Positions 26,749-35,988 are shown, numbered from the stretch's first letter. The stretch is DNA of 64,000 nucleotides from Acholeplasmataceae bacterium UBA6150 (GCA_002423145.1 DIUU01000003.1:62001-126000); one strand, 5' to 3'. Numbers and translations: made by a program. The notes: generated from the sequence alone by a model not told the origin.

Positions 26749-27491
26749 CGATTAAATACGAAAAATCATTAGGTCTCACAGATCATAAAACGCATTATTG
26801 TCCAGGGTGTACGCATGGCATTTTGCATAAAATCGTAGCTGAAGTTTTGAGTGAACTTGGTGTATTGGGTAAAACAGTAGGTGTCGCTTCGGTAGGCTGT
26901 TCAGTCTATTCGTATGAATACTTCAACTGTGATATGCAACAAGCCCCACACGGTAGAGCTTGTGCAACCGCGACAGGCATCAAACGTGTATTGCCTGATA
27001 ATGTGGTATTTACATATCAAGGCGATGGCGACTTGGCTTCGATTGGTATTGCTGAAACGATTCATGCGGCGAACCGCGGAGAAAACATCACTGTCATCTT
27101 CGTGAATAACGCTACCTATGGAATGACCGGTGGTCAAATGGCACCGACCAGTCTTGTGGGTCAAAAAACAACCACTTCACAAGGCGGTAGAGACCCACAT
27201 AATCAAGGCTATCCACTTAGAGTCACTGAAATGTTTTCCCATATTGAAGGCGTAGCTTATTTAGAAAGAGTGGCTTTGACTGGCGCTCAGCATGTCAAAA
27301 AAGTTAAAAATGCCGTCAAAAAAGCATTCACTTTACAACTAGAAAAGAAAGGTTTTACCATGATTGAAGTATTATCTACCTGCCCAGTCAACTGGGGTAT
27401 GTCGCCAATTGACGCCATGAAATGGGTCGATACCAACATGGTACCTGTATTCCCATTAGGTGTATATAAGGATGTGACTAAACATGACTAA
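26745..27491 (+). CDS. 2-oxoacid:ferredoxin oxidoreductase beta subunit (TPP-binding)
   Basis: 248 residues from ATG 26745, which overlaps the alpha stop by 4 bp (ATGA); an upstream in-frame start at 26733 is unlikely. Cluster-ligand motif YCPGCTHG, TPP/Mg motif GDGDLASIG ... NNATYGMTGGQMAPTS. Catalytic partner of the alpha subunit. Confidence 0.9.
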   Translation: MTIKYEKSLGLTDHKTHYCPGCTHGILHKIVAEVLSELGVLGKTVGVASVGCSVYSYEYFNCDMQQAPHGRACATATGIKRVLPDNVVFTYQGDGDLASIGIAETIHAANRGENITVIFVNNATYGMTGGQMAPTSLVGQKTTTSQGGRDPHNQGYPLRVTEMFSHIEGVAYLERVALTGAQHVKKVKNAVKKAFTLQLEKKGFTMIEVLSTCPVNWGMSPIDAMKWVDTNMVPVFPLGVYKDVTKHD

Positions 27492-28011
27492 AACCATTCG
27501 TATTGCCGGTTTTGGTGGACAAGGTGTCATGTTACTTGGACAAGTATTGGCTTATAGTGCAACTTTAAAAGGGATGCATGCCATTTGGGTACCTACCTAT
27601 GGACCTGAAACCAGAGGTGGTACAGCCAACTGTATGGTAACCATATCTGACACGCCTATTTATTCACCTGTATTTAAAGATTCTGATGATCTCATTGTGT
27701 TAAATGAACCCAGCTACCAAAAATTCAAACATACCGTGAAATCGGAAGGGTTTATGATATATAACGAGTCACTGATTCATATGGATGAACAACCGAAATA
27801 TCATTTTAAAGGCGTTAAAGCCAATGAATTGGCGATATCGATTGGTGAATCTAGAGCCAGTAACTTTGTATTACTGGGAGCTTATCTCAAACAAAACAAC
27901 TTGTTTAACGAAGAAACCATCATCGAAGCGTTAAAATATTTCTTTGGATCCAAGAAAGAGCACTTGATTGATGTCAATAAACAGGCATTCAATTTAGGTC
28001 AAACTGCTTAA
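27484..28011 (+). CDS. 2-oxoacid:ferredoxin oxidoreductase gamma subunit
   Basis: 175 residues; opening IRIAGFGGQGVMLLGQVLAYSA and VPTYGPETRGGTANCMVTISD are the family signature; binds the CoA side of the complex. Last gene of the five-gene operon, overlapping the beta gene by 8 bp and closed by a strong terminator. No acyl kinase or phosphotransacylase follows, so the acyl-CoA is used by genes elsewhere. Confidence 0.9.
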   Translation: MTKTIRIAGFGGQGVMLLGQVLAYSATLKGMHAIWVPTYGPETRGGTANCMVTISDTPIYSPVFKDSDDLIVLNEPSYQKFKHTVKSEGFMIYNESLIHMDEQPKYHFKGVKANELAISIGESRASNFVLLGAYLKQNNLFNEETIIEALKYFFGSKKEHLIDVNKQAFNLGQTA

Positions 28012-28022
28012 AAAAATGAACC

Positions 28023-28066
28023 AAACTGCTCGCTATCATGTTATGATAAAAACGAGCAGTTTTTTA
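28023..28066 (+). terminator. Terminator of the LeuDH-VOR operon
   Basis: AAACTGCTCG/CGAGCAGTTT stem enclosing a second ATCAT/ATGAT helix, followed by T6. Confidence 0.9.
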
Positions 28067-28083
28067 TTTCTATGAGGTGAATT

Positions 28084-29496
28084 ATGAAAAAAATCGTTTT
28101 ATGTTCTTTGTGTGCCATGTTAGTTGTTTTGGCTGGTTGTCAACCAAAAACCGCTAAAGCCTATACATTTACACCCTACTTAACCGCTGGTGACAAATCA
28201 GCACTTTTATCTGAAGGCCTATCCATCACGACCGATGAATCCAATCCATCGATCTTTAAAATTACAGTGGATTCCAAAAAGAAATATCAAACCATCGATG
28301 GTTTTGGTGCTGCGATGTCTGAATCCGCTGCGTATGTATTATCTGGTTTATCTGAATCTAAACGTAATGAAGTGATGTCAGCTTTATTTGGTGAAACAGG
28401 CATCGGTATCGACTTTGTTCGTATTCCGATGGGCGCGTCTGATTTTTCATTAAATAATTACACTTATAATGACATCACCAGTGGCACTGATACCGCTTTA
28501 GAACACTTTTCAATTGAAAGAGACTTATTATACGTCGTTCCCCGTTTAAAACAAGCCATGGCTTTAAATCCGGATTTAAAACTCATGGGTTCACCATGGA
28601 GTGCACCGGCTTGGATGAAATCACCTCAAAAACTCAATGGGGGATCACTGAATCCAATCTATCACGCAGCGTATGCAGATTACTTTGTTAAATTTGTCCA
28701 AGCGTATCAAGAACAAGGGTTACCGATTTACGCCATTACCCCACAAAATGAACCATTACACGAAACCAATGGGTACCCTTCGATGTTGATGACGGTCGCC
28801 CAACAAATCAACTTTTTAAAAGTCTTAGGTCCTAAATTTGAAGAAAACAGTATCGATACCAAAATTATTGGGTATGATCACAACTGGGATAATACGTTTT
28901 ATCCTCAAGCCCTTTTAAATAATGAAGACATTTCCCCTTATATCGATGGGGTAGCCTTTCATTGTTATGCAGGTAGTTATACGGCTCAACAATCGATTCA
29001 AACCAGTTATCCCGACAAAGGCATTTGGTTCACAGAATGTTCGGGCGGACGTTGGGCAACCAACTTTGGATCCAACATCAGTTGGAACTTAGAAAATGTG
29101 TTTTTAGGTTCACTCAATTTTGGTTCTAAATCCGTTTTATTATGGAATTTAGCACTAGATCAAGCTGACGGTCCACAAAACGGGGGTTGTACCAACTGTA
29201 GAGGCGTTGTTACAGTCAATAATGAAAATAGTTATACATTGAATGAAGAATACTATATGATCGGACATTTTTCAAAATTCATCGATAAAGATGCCAGAAG
29301 AATTGATGCGAAATCCACTTCAAATAACTTATTGACCAGTGCCTTCATCAATCCAGATGGCAGTGTCATCGTGGTTGCTCACAACAAAACCAACACCGAT
29401 ATGTTAATCCAAGTTGAAATCGATGGACACACCTTCAATTATTCCTTAAAGAAGATGTCTACAGTCACCTTTGATGGGGTAGCGATCTATGAGTGA
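28084..29496 (+). CDS. GH30-family glycosidase lipoprotein
   Basis: 470 residues. Signal peptide with lipobox LAGC (Cys19), so anchored on the cell surface. A (beta/alpha)8 barrel of the glucosylceramidase/GH30 family: IDGFGAAMSESAAYVL, GSPWSAPAWMKSP, acid/base Glu223 in TPQNEP and nucleophile Glu318 in WFTECSGG, then the side beta-sandwich (from about 400: VIVVAHNKTNTDMLIQVEI). Likely cleaves exposed beta-glucosidic (or beta-1,6-glucan type) linkages. Overlaps the next gene by 8 bp. Confidence 0.92.
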   Translation: MKKIVLCSLCAMLVVLAGCQPKTAKAYTFTPYLTAGDKSALLSEGLSITTDESNPSIFKITVDSKKKYQTIDGFGAAMSESAAYVLSGLSESKRNEVMSALFGETGIGIDFVRIPMGASDFSLNNYTYNDITSGTDTALEHFSIERDLLYVVPRLKQAMALNPDLKLMGSPWSAPAWMKSPQKLNGGSLNPIYHAAYADYFVKFVQAYQEQGLPIYAITPQNEPLHETNGYPSMLMTVAQQINFLKVLGPKFEENSIDTKIIGYDHNWDNTFYPQALLNNEDISPYIDGVAFHCYAGSYTAQQSIQTSYPDKGIWFTECSGGRWATNFGSNISWNLENVFLGSLNFGSKSVLLWNLALDQADGPQNGGCTNCRGVVTVNNENSYTLNEEYYMIGHFSKFIDKDARRIDAKSTSNNLLTSAFINPDGSVIVVAHNKTNTDMLIQVEIDGHTFNYSLKKMSTVTFDGVAIYE

Positions 29497-29956
29497 TTAT
29501 ATAAAAGATATCCGTAAAATCGTTGGAAACACACCCATTAGAAGCGTTTCTACAGGTATCATCGTCGAATATAACGATCAGATTCTCCTCCAACATCGAA
29601 GTGATACCCATGATTATGGTACGCCAGGTGGGAATGTTGAACTCGATGAAAAAGTCATCGACGCTGCGAGAAGAGAGCTCTTTGAAGAAACAGGTATTGA
29701 AGTTCAAGACCTATCCTTATTTGGGATTTATTCAGGTGAAAACCAAGTGACAGTCTATCCCAATGGGGATGTCACCTATTATGTGGTCGTCGTATTTTAT
29801 ACGCAATTACATTCAAAACCAATCCTGATTAAAGATGAAGAGTCTCATGGTTTGGCATTTTACTCAAGAACGACTTTACCTAAACCACTTAAACCCACAG
29901 ACGTTACTTGGATTGAGTCTTGGGTGAATAAAGATTTCACCATTAAAATCGACTAG
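29489..29956 (+). CDS. Nudix hydrolase
   Basis: 155 residues with Nudix box GGNVELDEKVIDAARRELFEETG (about residues 48-69). The start region VSTGIIVEYNDQILLQHRSDTHDYGTPGG is typical of ADP-ribose/nucleoside-diphosphate-type Nudix enzymes in Firmicutes. Substrate unknown. Its ATG lies within the end of the GH30 gene. Confidence 0.85.
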   Translation: MSDYIKDIRKIVGNTPIRSVSTGIIVEYNDQILLQHRSDTHDYGTPGGNVELDEKVIDAARRELFEETGIEVQDLSLFGIYSGENQVTVYPNGDVTYYVVVVFYTQLHSKPILIKDEESHGLAFYSRTTLPKPLKPTDVTWIESWVNKDFTIKID

Positions 29957-29985
29957 AATGTGTCAATTCGACACATTTTTTGTTT
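29957..29985 (+). terminator. Terminator after Nudix gene
   Basis: AATGTGTC/GACACATT stem, 5-nt loop, T6. The stretch from here to 30193 contains AT-rich DNA with a TATAAT near 30074 but no further gene. Confidence 0.85.
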
Positions 29986-30193
29986 TAAGAAACGAGAAAT
30001 CATGCTTGATGAGTGAAAATCCAAAATTAATACATATTTTGATAAAGAGTTCATAACTTTGACACAACGATTTGTATAATCAATAGTATAGAAAGAATAG
30101 TTATAGGACAATCTTGTGATTTATTATTTAAAATAATTTTGATGTATACATTACTTTTGAAAAAGCCTATAATCTTTAATAGAGGTGATCGAT

Positions 30194-30898
30194 TTGGACA
30201 ATATTGTCAGTATTCACAATTTAAACAAATCCTACGGTCAAACCCAAGCGCTAAAAAATGTCAATTTAGAACTTACCAAGGGCAAGATCATTGGATTACT
30301 CGGACCGAATGGTTCAGGAAAAACCACACTCATCAAAATTCTTACAGGCCTTTTACAACAGTATGATGGTTCAGTAAAAATAGATGGGATAGCTATCTCT
30401 GAAATAACCAAGAGTTTTGTCTCTTATTTACCAGACCAACTCTATTTTGATTCATGGATGAAGATAGACGATTTAAAGCGTTACTTTATGGACATGTACA
30501 GTGATTTTAATGAAGCAAGATTTCAAGAATTGATGTATCAATTTCAAATTCCACCGAGAGACTTGATTCGAAAACTATCTAAAGGCAATCAAGAAAAGCT
30601 TCAACTGGCTTTGGTTTTATCGAGAGATGCGAGATTGTATATTTTTGATGAACCCATTGGTGGGGTTGACCCAGCACTGCGTGAAATCATATTAGAAACC
30701 ATCATGAATTATCGAAATACAGAAGCGACGATCTTATTATCGACCCATCAAATATACGATGTGGAACAATTATTTGATGAAGTGGTCTTCTTAAAACAAG
30801 GCGAAGTGATGTTACATCAAAACTTAGATGAACTCATTCTTGAAAGAAATAAATCCTTATTAGAAATCTTTAAGGAGGTGTTCAGATATGCTAGGTAA
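30194..30898 (+). CDS. ABC transporter ATP-binding protein (YtrB/EcsA-like)
   Basis: 234 residues from TTG 30194, preceded by AGAGGTGAT at proper distance; the GTG at 30185 lies in the RBS. Walker A GPNGSGKTT, signature LSKGNQEKLQLA, Walker B LYIFDEPIGGVDP, switch His STHQIYD. Single-substrate ABC-2-type exporter ATPase. Overlaps its permease by 11 bp. Substrate unknown; such two-gene systems often act in envelope stress or bacteriocin immunity. Confidence 0.9.
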   Translation: MDNIVSIHNLNKSYGQTQALKNVNLELTKGKIIGLLGPNGSGKTTLIKILTGLLQQYDGSVKIDGIAISEITKSFVSYLPDQLYFDSWMKIDDLKRYFMDMYSDFNEARFQELMYQFQIPPRDLIRKLSKGNQEKLQLALVLSRDARLYIFDEPIGGVDPALREIILETIMNYRNTEATILLSTHQIYDVEQLFDEVVFLKQGEVMLHQNLDELILERNKSLLEIFKEVFRYAR

Positions 30899-31631
30899 AT
30901 TGATGAAGCATGAAATATTATCTTCTTATCGCAAATTTTTACCGATTTATGCAGGCGTTATCTTATTAACCCTCATTACCTCATTTAGTTATAAAGTGGA
31001 AAGTTTAGCTGCTTCAGCCACATTCACAGGGTTATTATTCACACTAATCAGTATCACGATGTTATTCACCGTGTATACCATCATCATTAATCTTGGACAA
31101 CGGGTATTTGGTAAACCAGGGTACTTATTATTTACAACACCTGCAACAACCATTGAAATCATGGTATCTAAGGTAGTCATCAATATGTTATGGCTATTGA
31201 TTTCGATCATTGTCAGCGTGTTCGCAGCATCTTTATTCATCCTTTCAGCCTTTAGACAAGACGTGTTTAAACTCATTCAAGAACTCATCGTCATTATGAT
31301 ACAGAGCCCTTATGAAACATTCACTGTCATTTCTGCAGGGATTACGTATGCTTTATATGTTATTTCAATGTTGTTCTTCTTATTCGCACTACTCAATATG
31401 ATTTATAAAGGTGAGAAGAAGATTCTGATTGGGATATTACTGTATTTCGCAATCAATCAAGTAGCCAGTTTGGTGTCATCGATATTCTTAGGGGCTTACA
31501 TGTCTTTCGCAACCTCATTCTTAACCGACTTTTCATCGGTTTGGGTATTCATTGGGGTTTATGGTATCCTCAGTGCAGCTTTTTACGTATTGACGTATTT
31601 GATTATCGATCGAAAACTGGAATTACAATAA
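30888..31631 (+). CDS. ABC-2-type permease
   Basis: 247 residues with six membrane helices; partner of the ATPase just upstream. An AAGGAGGTG lies in front of the ATG. The family is seen with YtrB-like ATPases; the segment GKPGYLLFTTPATTIEIMVSK between TM2 and TM3 is typical of ABC-2 permeases. Confidence 0.85.
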   Translation: MLGKLMKHEILSSYRKFLPIYAGVILLTLITSFSYKVESLAASATFTGLLFTLISITMLFTVYTIIINLGQRVFGKPGYLLFTTPATTIEIMVSKVVINMLWLLISIIVSVFAASLFILSAFRQDVFKLIQELIVIMIQSPYETFTVISAGITYALYVISMLFFLFALLNMIYKGEKKILIGILLYFAINQVASLVSSIFLGAYMSFATSFLTDFSSVWVFIGVYGILSAAFYVLTYLIIDRKLELQ

Positions 31632-31703
31632 AATAACAAAAGTGTATGCTTTTCATCCATGATGTGATATACTGGGTTGTAACAAAAATATAAAAGCAAT
31701 TTT

Positions 31704-31737
31704 TATGGGGTGTTACCAAACACCTCATATTTTTTTT
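31704..31737 (+). terminator. Terminator-like hairpin in the helicase leader
   Basis: GGGGTGTT/AACACCTC (extended by TAT/ATA) with a 4-nt loop and T8. It lies upstream of, not after, the DEAD-box gene, and downstream of a TATACT at about 31668, so it can act as an attenuator; it may also end readthrough from the ABC permease gene. Confidence 0.7.
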
Positions 31738-31754
31738 GAAGAAAGTGAAACTAC

Positions 31755-33173
31755 ATGACATTTAGAGACTTAAACATTATTGACCCGATTTTAAAATCCA
31801 TCGCCATCGCTGGCTATAAAGAACCGACACCCATTCAAGTGGAGGCCATTCCTGTTCTTTTAAGTAAAAAAGACATTTTAGGCAGTGCTCAAACGGGTAC
31901 AGGTAAAACAGCAGCGTTCGCTATACCGATTTTACAAAACCTCTTTTTAGAGCAAAAAGAAACCTTAAGAAGAACCACCAAAGCGTTGATTTTAACGCCG
32001 ACACGTGAACTGGCAAGCCAAATCTATGAAAATTTTACCTTATATGCAAAATTCGTGAACCAACGAAGTGCAGTCATTTATGGTGGGGTATCACAAAAGA
32101 AACAAGAAGAAGCTTTAGCCAAAGGCGTCGATGTTTTGATTGCAACGCCTGGTAGACTATTGGACTTGATGTATCAAGGAATCATTAAACTGAATGAAGT
32201 ATCGTATCTGGTATTGGATGAAGCAGACCGTATGTTAGACATGGGGTTCATCAAAGATGTGAATAAAATCATCGAGTTCATTCCAACTCAAAGACAAACC
32301 ATGCTCTTTTCAGCAACCATGCCGAAAGAAATCGAAATGTTGTCGAAAACGATCTTAAAAGATCCGATTAGGGTATCCATTGTTCCTGTGAATCAAACCA
32401 TTGATGTCATTGAACAATCGATTTATCACGTCAATAAAACAAAGAAAACCCAACTATTGTTGGATTTAATCAGTGAATATAAGATGAAATCAGTCTTGGT
32501 ATTTATGCGAACAAAGCATACAGCCAACCGATTGGTTACAGAATTGACTAAAGCCAATGTATCGGCTGAACCAATCCATGGAAATAAATCACAAAGTGCG
32601 AGAGAACGTGCTTTATTGAATTTCAAAAAGGGTAGAACCACGGTACTCGTAGCCACAGATATCGCAGCCAGAGGGATTGACATCGAAGCGTTAAGCTTTG
32701 TTGTTAATTACGATTTACCTGAAACAGGCGAAACCTACATTCATCGTATGGGTCGAACAGGTCGTGCTGGTTTAGATGGTAAAGCTATTTCTCTATGTGA
32801 TCCTAAAGAACGTAGTTTACTCAATGACATTGAAAAACACATCAAAATGGAAATCCCGGTTGTCGCTCACCCGTATGCGATTGTACTAGATAACACACCG
32901 AAGAGTGAATCCACTAAAAAAAGTTCAAAACCACAAACTTCAAACAAGCAATTCAATAGTTTGAAACCAGACTATAGTATTAAACCTAGAAAGACCCCAT
33001 CCACCAAAAAACCATACATCAATGAAGATAAAACGGAGAAAAATGAAATGAATTCCTTAAAAAACTTAGCACCTAAGTCAAAGTTCGCCCCTGCAAAAGC
33101 AGTTGCAGCTTACAAAAGCGCACAACAACCTAAACGCAATCAAAACAACAAAAACAGAAGAGCCGTTAAATAA
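31755..33173 (+). CDS. DEAD-box RNA helicase (CshA-like)
   Basis: 472 residues. All helicase motifs visible: Q motif (GYKEPTPIQ), AQTGTGKT, PTRELA, DEAD (LDEADRMLDMGF), SATMP, ARGIDIE, HRMGRTGRAG. A Lys/Asn/Ser-rich basic tail (about 390-472) should bind RNA. Homologues work in mRNA decay, ribosome assembly and cold adaptation. Its start has only a weak SD (GAAAGTGA), and the leader carries a terminator-like hairpin, so expression looks regulated. Confidence 0.93.
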   Translation: MTFRDLNIIDPILKSIAIAGYKEPTPIQVEAIPVLLSKKDILGSAQTGTGKTAAFAIPILQNLFLEQKETLRRTTKALILTPTRELASQIYENFTLYAKFVNQRSAVIYGGVSQKKQEEALAKGVDVLIATPGRLLDLMYQGIIKLNEVSYLVLDEADRMLDMGFIKDVNKIIEFIPTQRQTMLFSATMPKEIEMLSKTILKDPIRVSIVPVNQTIDVIEQSIYHVNKTKKTQLLLDLISEYKMKSVLVFMRTKHTANRLVTELTKANVSAEPIHGNKSQSARERALLNFKKGRTTVLVATDIAARGIDIEALSFVVNYDLPETGETYIHRMGRTGRAGLDGKAISLCDPKERSLLNDIEKHIKMEIPVVAHPYAIVLDNTPKSESTKKSSKPQTSNKQFNSLKPDYSIKPRKTPSTKKPYINEDKTEKNEMNSLKNLAPKSKFAPAKAVAAYKSAQQPKRNQNNKNRRAVK

Positions 33174-33174
33174 G

Positions 33175-33209
33175 AAATCGGAGCCCAAGAGCGGCTCCGA
33201 TTTTTCTTT
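33175..33209 (+). terminator. Terminator after DEAD-box helicase
   Basis: AAATCGGAGCC/GGCTCCGATTT, 11-bp stem with T-rich tail. Confidence 0.92.
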
Positions 33210-33365
33210 ATCCTAATTCAAAATCTTTTTATAGTTTCGTTTTTTTAGGGAAACTGATTTTTATAATTCTATCAAGGGTTCTTTTTTCTTGGCTGCTTGT
33301 CAAAGCCAAGCATTCAGAAGGTTTGCACATGGTCATGTTTAATTATATTCAATATACAAAAATAG

Positions 33366-33397
33366 GACAAAAAAGAAAGACTGTCGTCTCTCTTTAG
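33366..33397 (-). terminator. Terminator of the B12-sensor/ABC operon
   Basis: Minus-strand stem AAAGAGAGAC/GTCTTTCTTT (ten pairs, one G-T) with GACA loop, followed by T-rich sequence; overlaps the stop codon of the ATPase gene. Confidence 0.8.
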
Positions 33398-34083
33398 TTC
33401 ATAACATCGATATTGATACGACCATCTTTAATTTCAATGATTCTATCTGCCTTTTCAGCAATCTTCCTGTCATGGGTAATGATGATGAATGTGGTTTTAT
33501 ACTTCGCGTTGATTTCTCTTAACAACGTATAGACTTGTTCCGTAGAATCACTATCTAAGTTACCGGTAGGTTCATCGGCTAAGATGATTTTCGGGTTGTT
33601 GATTAAGCTTCTCGCAATCGCCACACGTTGTTGTTGACCACCAGACATATTTTTCGCGAGATTGTTTTTGACTTTGGTTAATCCCACGAAATCGAGTAAT
33701 TCATTCGCTCGATCTAAGATTTCAGGGGTAATTTTCTCTTTTGAAATCTTGTAAGGCATTAAGACGTTTTCTAAGGCTGTAAATTCAGGCAATAAATAGT
33801 GAAATTGAAAGATAAACCCAATATTTTGATTCCTTAAAAATGAGATTTCATTGGGTTTCATCGATTTGGTATTTTGACCATTGATGTAGATTTCACCATC
33901 GGTTGGGTTATCGAGTGTCCCTAAAATATTCATTAAAGTGGATTTACCAGAACCACTTTGACCAATGATGGCGTTGAAGGTGCCTTCATAGAAACTTAAG
34001 TCAACACCAAACAACACTTGGGTTTTGATTTTTTCACCATAGAACTTGGTGATGCCTTTTAATTCCATAACCGGATTAAGCAT
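33394..34083 (-). CDS. LolD/MacB-like ABC ATPase
   Basis: 229 residues: Walker A GQSGSGKST, Q-loop, signature MSGGQQQRVAIAR, Walker B ILADEPTGNLDSDS, switch THD. This class pairs with FtsX-fold permeases (LolCDE, MacB, SalX/YtrE type) that extrude or pull substrates from the membrane rather than import. Overlaps its permease gene by 8 bp; RBS GAGGTGATC. The organism type suggests export of a peptide, lipid or antimicrobial, but no substrate is visible. Confidence 0.9.
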   Translation of the reverse strand: MLNPVMELKGITKFYGEKIKTQVLFGVDLSFYEGTFNAIIGQSGSGKSTLMNILGTLDNPTDGEIYINGQNTKSMKPNEISFLRNQNIGFIFQFHYLLPEFTALENVLMPYKISKEKITPEILDRANELLDFVGLTKVKNNLAKNMSGGQQQRVAIARSLINNPKIILADEPTGNLDSDSTEQVYTLLREINAKYKTTFIIITHDRKIAEKADRIIEIKDGRINIDVMN

Positions 34084-35239
34084 TTCGGATCACCTCGATG
34101 ACGGATAGTTTAGAAGATTTACGTGCAGGGACTAAAGCCGCGACAGTGGATACACCGACTGCGATTAAAGCGGATATGGCGATAAAACTGTATTCGATAT
34201 TGAGAGGAATCACCGGGTCTCCTGTGGTAGCGTCAATAGCGAAGGTTTGGAAGGATAACAATAAGCCGATACCCAACAATACCCCGGTGAGTGCACCGAA
34301 GAACCCTAAGATTAAACCTTGAAACAAGAAAATCATCGATGCGTCACGGTTTTTAATACCCATCGCTTTTAAAATCCCAATTTGTTTGGATTTTTGTAAA
34401 ACAATGATCGCTAGTATTGAAGCGATCCCAAGTACAACAGAAATCAATACGAATACTTGGATCATCAATGAAGAAATACTTTGTCCTTGTAATCCAGATA
34501 ATAAGGAAGCATTATTTTCAATCCAGTTAGATGTTTGATAGGTGGATCCAATCTTATTTTGAATCGATAAAGATATTTCATCTGCATCAAAATAAGCAGA
34601 TTCTTTCACTTGGGTTTCAATAGAAGAAACGACATTGCCCACTTGAAACAACGTTTGTGTGGTTTCTAATGTAGAAACAGCCCACAGCTCATTGATGACT
34701 TTTACTTCAAAATCAAAGAATCCTACCACAGTCAGTGTGGTATTGCCTTTGAGTGGGACTTGAATGGTTATAGTATCACCAATGGATAAGTTAAATGCTG
34801 ATTGAAAGTAGTTACCTAAGATGACCTCATTCAATGCATTTGGCAGACGACCTTCAGTGAGTTTATCGGTTAATTTATAAATACCATCGGCTTGACTTAA
34901 TTCAAAACCACGGACCAATACAGGGAGGGTTTCACTATTTTTTTCTAGTGTGCCTGCCACATTGAAATTACCAGCAGCTACTCTAATTCGAGAGTCACTC
35001 ATTAAAATATCTTCGATTAAGGCGTCATAATTGGTTATATTCCCTTCATCTGCACGTGTGATGGTGATTTGTGAACTGTTGCCAATCGTGGTATCAATTA
35101 AACTTTTTTGAAGACCAGAGATCAATGCTCCAATGAACACTTGAACCGAAACACCTACACCAATGCCTAATATGATGAACAGGGTTTGAAGCTTACCCGA
35201 TTTTAAGAATCGAGCAGCAATTTGAAAGGCTAACTTCAT
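34076..35239 (-). CDS. FtsX/LolE-type ABC permease
   Basis: 387 residues with TM1 (about 18-40), a large extracytoplasmic MacB-PCD-like domain (about 45-255), and three C-terminal helices in an FtsX domain (about 265-380: LIQVFVLISVVLGIASILAIIVLQKSK ... LVPARKSSKLSVIEVIR). Partner of the ATPase downstream. Its ATG overlaps the stop of the cobalamin-binding gene (TAATG). Confidence 0.88.
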   Translation of the reverse strand: MKLAFQIAARFLKSGKLQTLFIILGIGVGVSVQVFIGALISGLQKSLIDTTIGNSSQITITRADEGNITNYDALIEDILMSDSRIRVAAGNFNVAGTLEKNSETLPVLVRGFELSQADGIYKLTDKLTEGRLPNALNEVILGNYFQSAFNLSIGDTITIQVPLKGNTTLTVVGFFDFEVKVINELWAVSTLETTQTLFQVGNVVSSIETQVKESAYFDADEISLSIQNKIGSTYQTSNWIENNASLLSGLQGQSISSLMIQVFVLISVVLGIASILAIIVLQKSKQIGILKAMGIKNRDASMIFLFQGLILGFFGALTGVLLGIGLLLSFQTFAIDATTGDPVIPLNIEYSFIAISALIAVGVSTVAALVPARKSSKLSVIEVIRNA

Positions 35240-35877
35240 TAGTGTTTACCCCCAAGCTTAAAGATATCATCTTTATGGGTTAGGTGGTAATCGTATACCA
35301 AATGGTCTAGTGCGCCCGGTTTTTTAAATGCACTACCACCGACGATGACTTTAACATTTGGAAATTGTCCCTTAACTTGTTCTGTGATTTGTTTCGTGAC
35401 CACCAAATTGTAATAGTTGGTGACAGATAAAGCCAAATAATCTGGCTTTAAAGCTTTAACAGCCGAAATGATGTCATTTTTAGGGGTATTCGCACCAATA
35501 TATTGTGCATCAAAACCAGCTAAGGAGAAATAGTTAGTTACGATGATGGCTCCCACCTCGTGGAATTCTTCACTGGGACAAACGACCATGACTTTCTTGC
35601 CATTTTTAACCACCGATTTTTTGATTTCGATTAAATAAGGATAAGTGGATTCTAAAATGGTCCTAACTATCGAGGTTCTCACATGTTCTTTCCAAATACA
35701 AATCTCTTCATCTAAAGAACTACATTCGAATTCATTCAGTACGGGTTTCAAAAAGAAATCATATAAATCATAGAGTTCAATTTTCTTTTCTTTCAATAAA
35801 TCTAAAACATACAATAGGGCGTCATCTTTGTTTTCTTGATTGACGAGTTCTAAAAATGCGGGATAATAGAGATTCAT
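35239..35877 (-). CDS. Stand-alone cobalamin-binding (CarH/AerR-like) sensor protein
   Basis: 212 residues with two domains: a helical cap (about 1-88) and a Rossmann B12-binding domain (about 90-205). The latter shows EFHEVGAIIV (ExHxxG; the His would be the lower cobalt ligand), YLALSVTNYY and VIVGGSAF, equal to the DxHxxG...SxT...GG triad of the family. In the cap, EEICIWKEHVRTSIVRTIL keeps the EH of the W-x9-EH lid of B12 photoreceptors, but I see no Trp at the expected place. No DNA-binding HTH and no methyltransferase domain, so it must act through a partner. First gene of an operon with an FtsX-type exporter. RBS AGGAGG; TATAAT at 35908-35913 (minus). Confidence 0.82.
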   Translation of the reverse strand: MNLYYPAFLELVNQENKDDALLYVLDLLKEKKIELYDLYDFFLKPVLNEFECSSLDEEICIWKEHVRTSIVRTILESTYPYLIEIKKSVVKNGKKVMVVCPSEEFHEVGAIIVTNYFSLAGFDAQYIGANTPKNDIISAVKALKPDYLALSVTNYYNLVVTKQITEQVKGQFPNVKVIVGGSAFKKPGALDHLVYDYHLTHKDDIFKLGGKH

Positions 35878-35976
35878 AGGGTCCTCCTGTAGGAATACTT
35901 TGTTTATATTATAACCTTTTTGGTGCTTTTCTTTACCAGTCTATCATAAAGATCAGTGTAATATCTATTGATTTGC

Positions 35977-35988
35977 ATTGAATACAAT
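35977..35988. promoter_or_regulatory. Palindrome resembling the OhrR box
   Basis: ATTGAATACAAT is identical to the core of the predicted OhrR box at 54038-54049. It lies about 100 bp upstream of the cobalamin-sensor gene in an AT-rich gap, followed by TATACAATTAAAA, itself similar. May be coincidence. Confidence 0.3.

Noticed and set aside
30058..30080. TTGACA and TATAAT in front of the YtrB-like ATPase
   Set aside because: Spacer is only 10 bp, so the two boxes cannot form one promoter.
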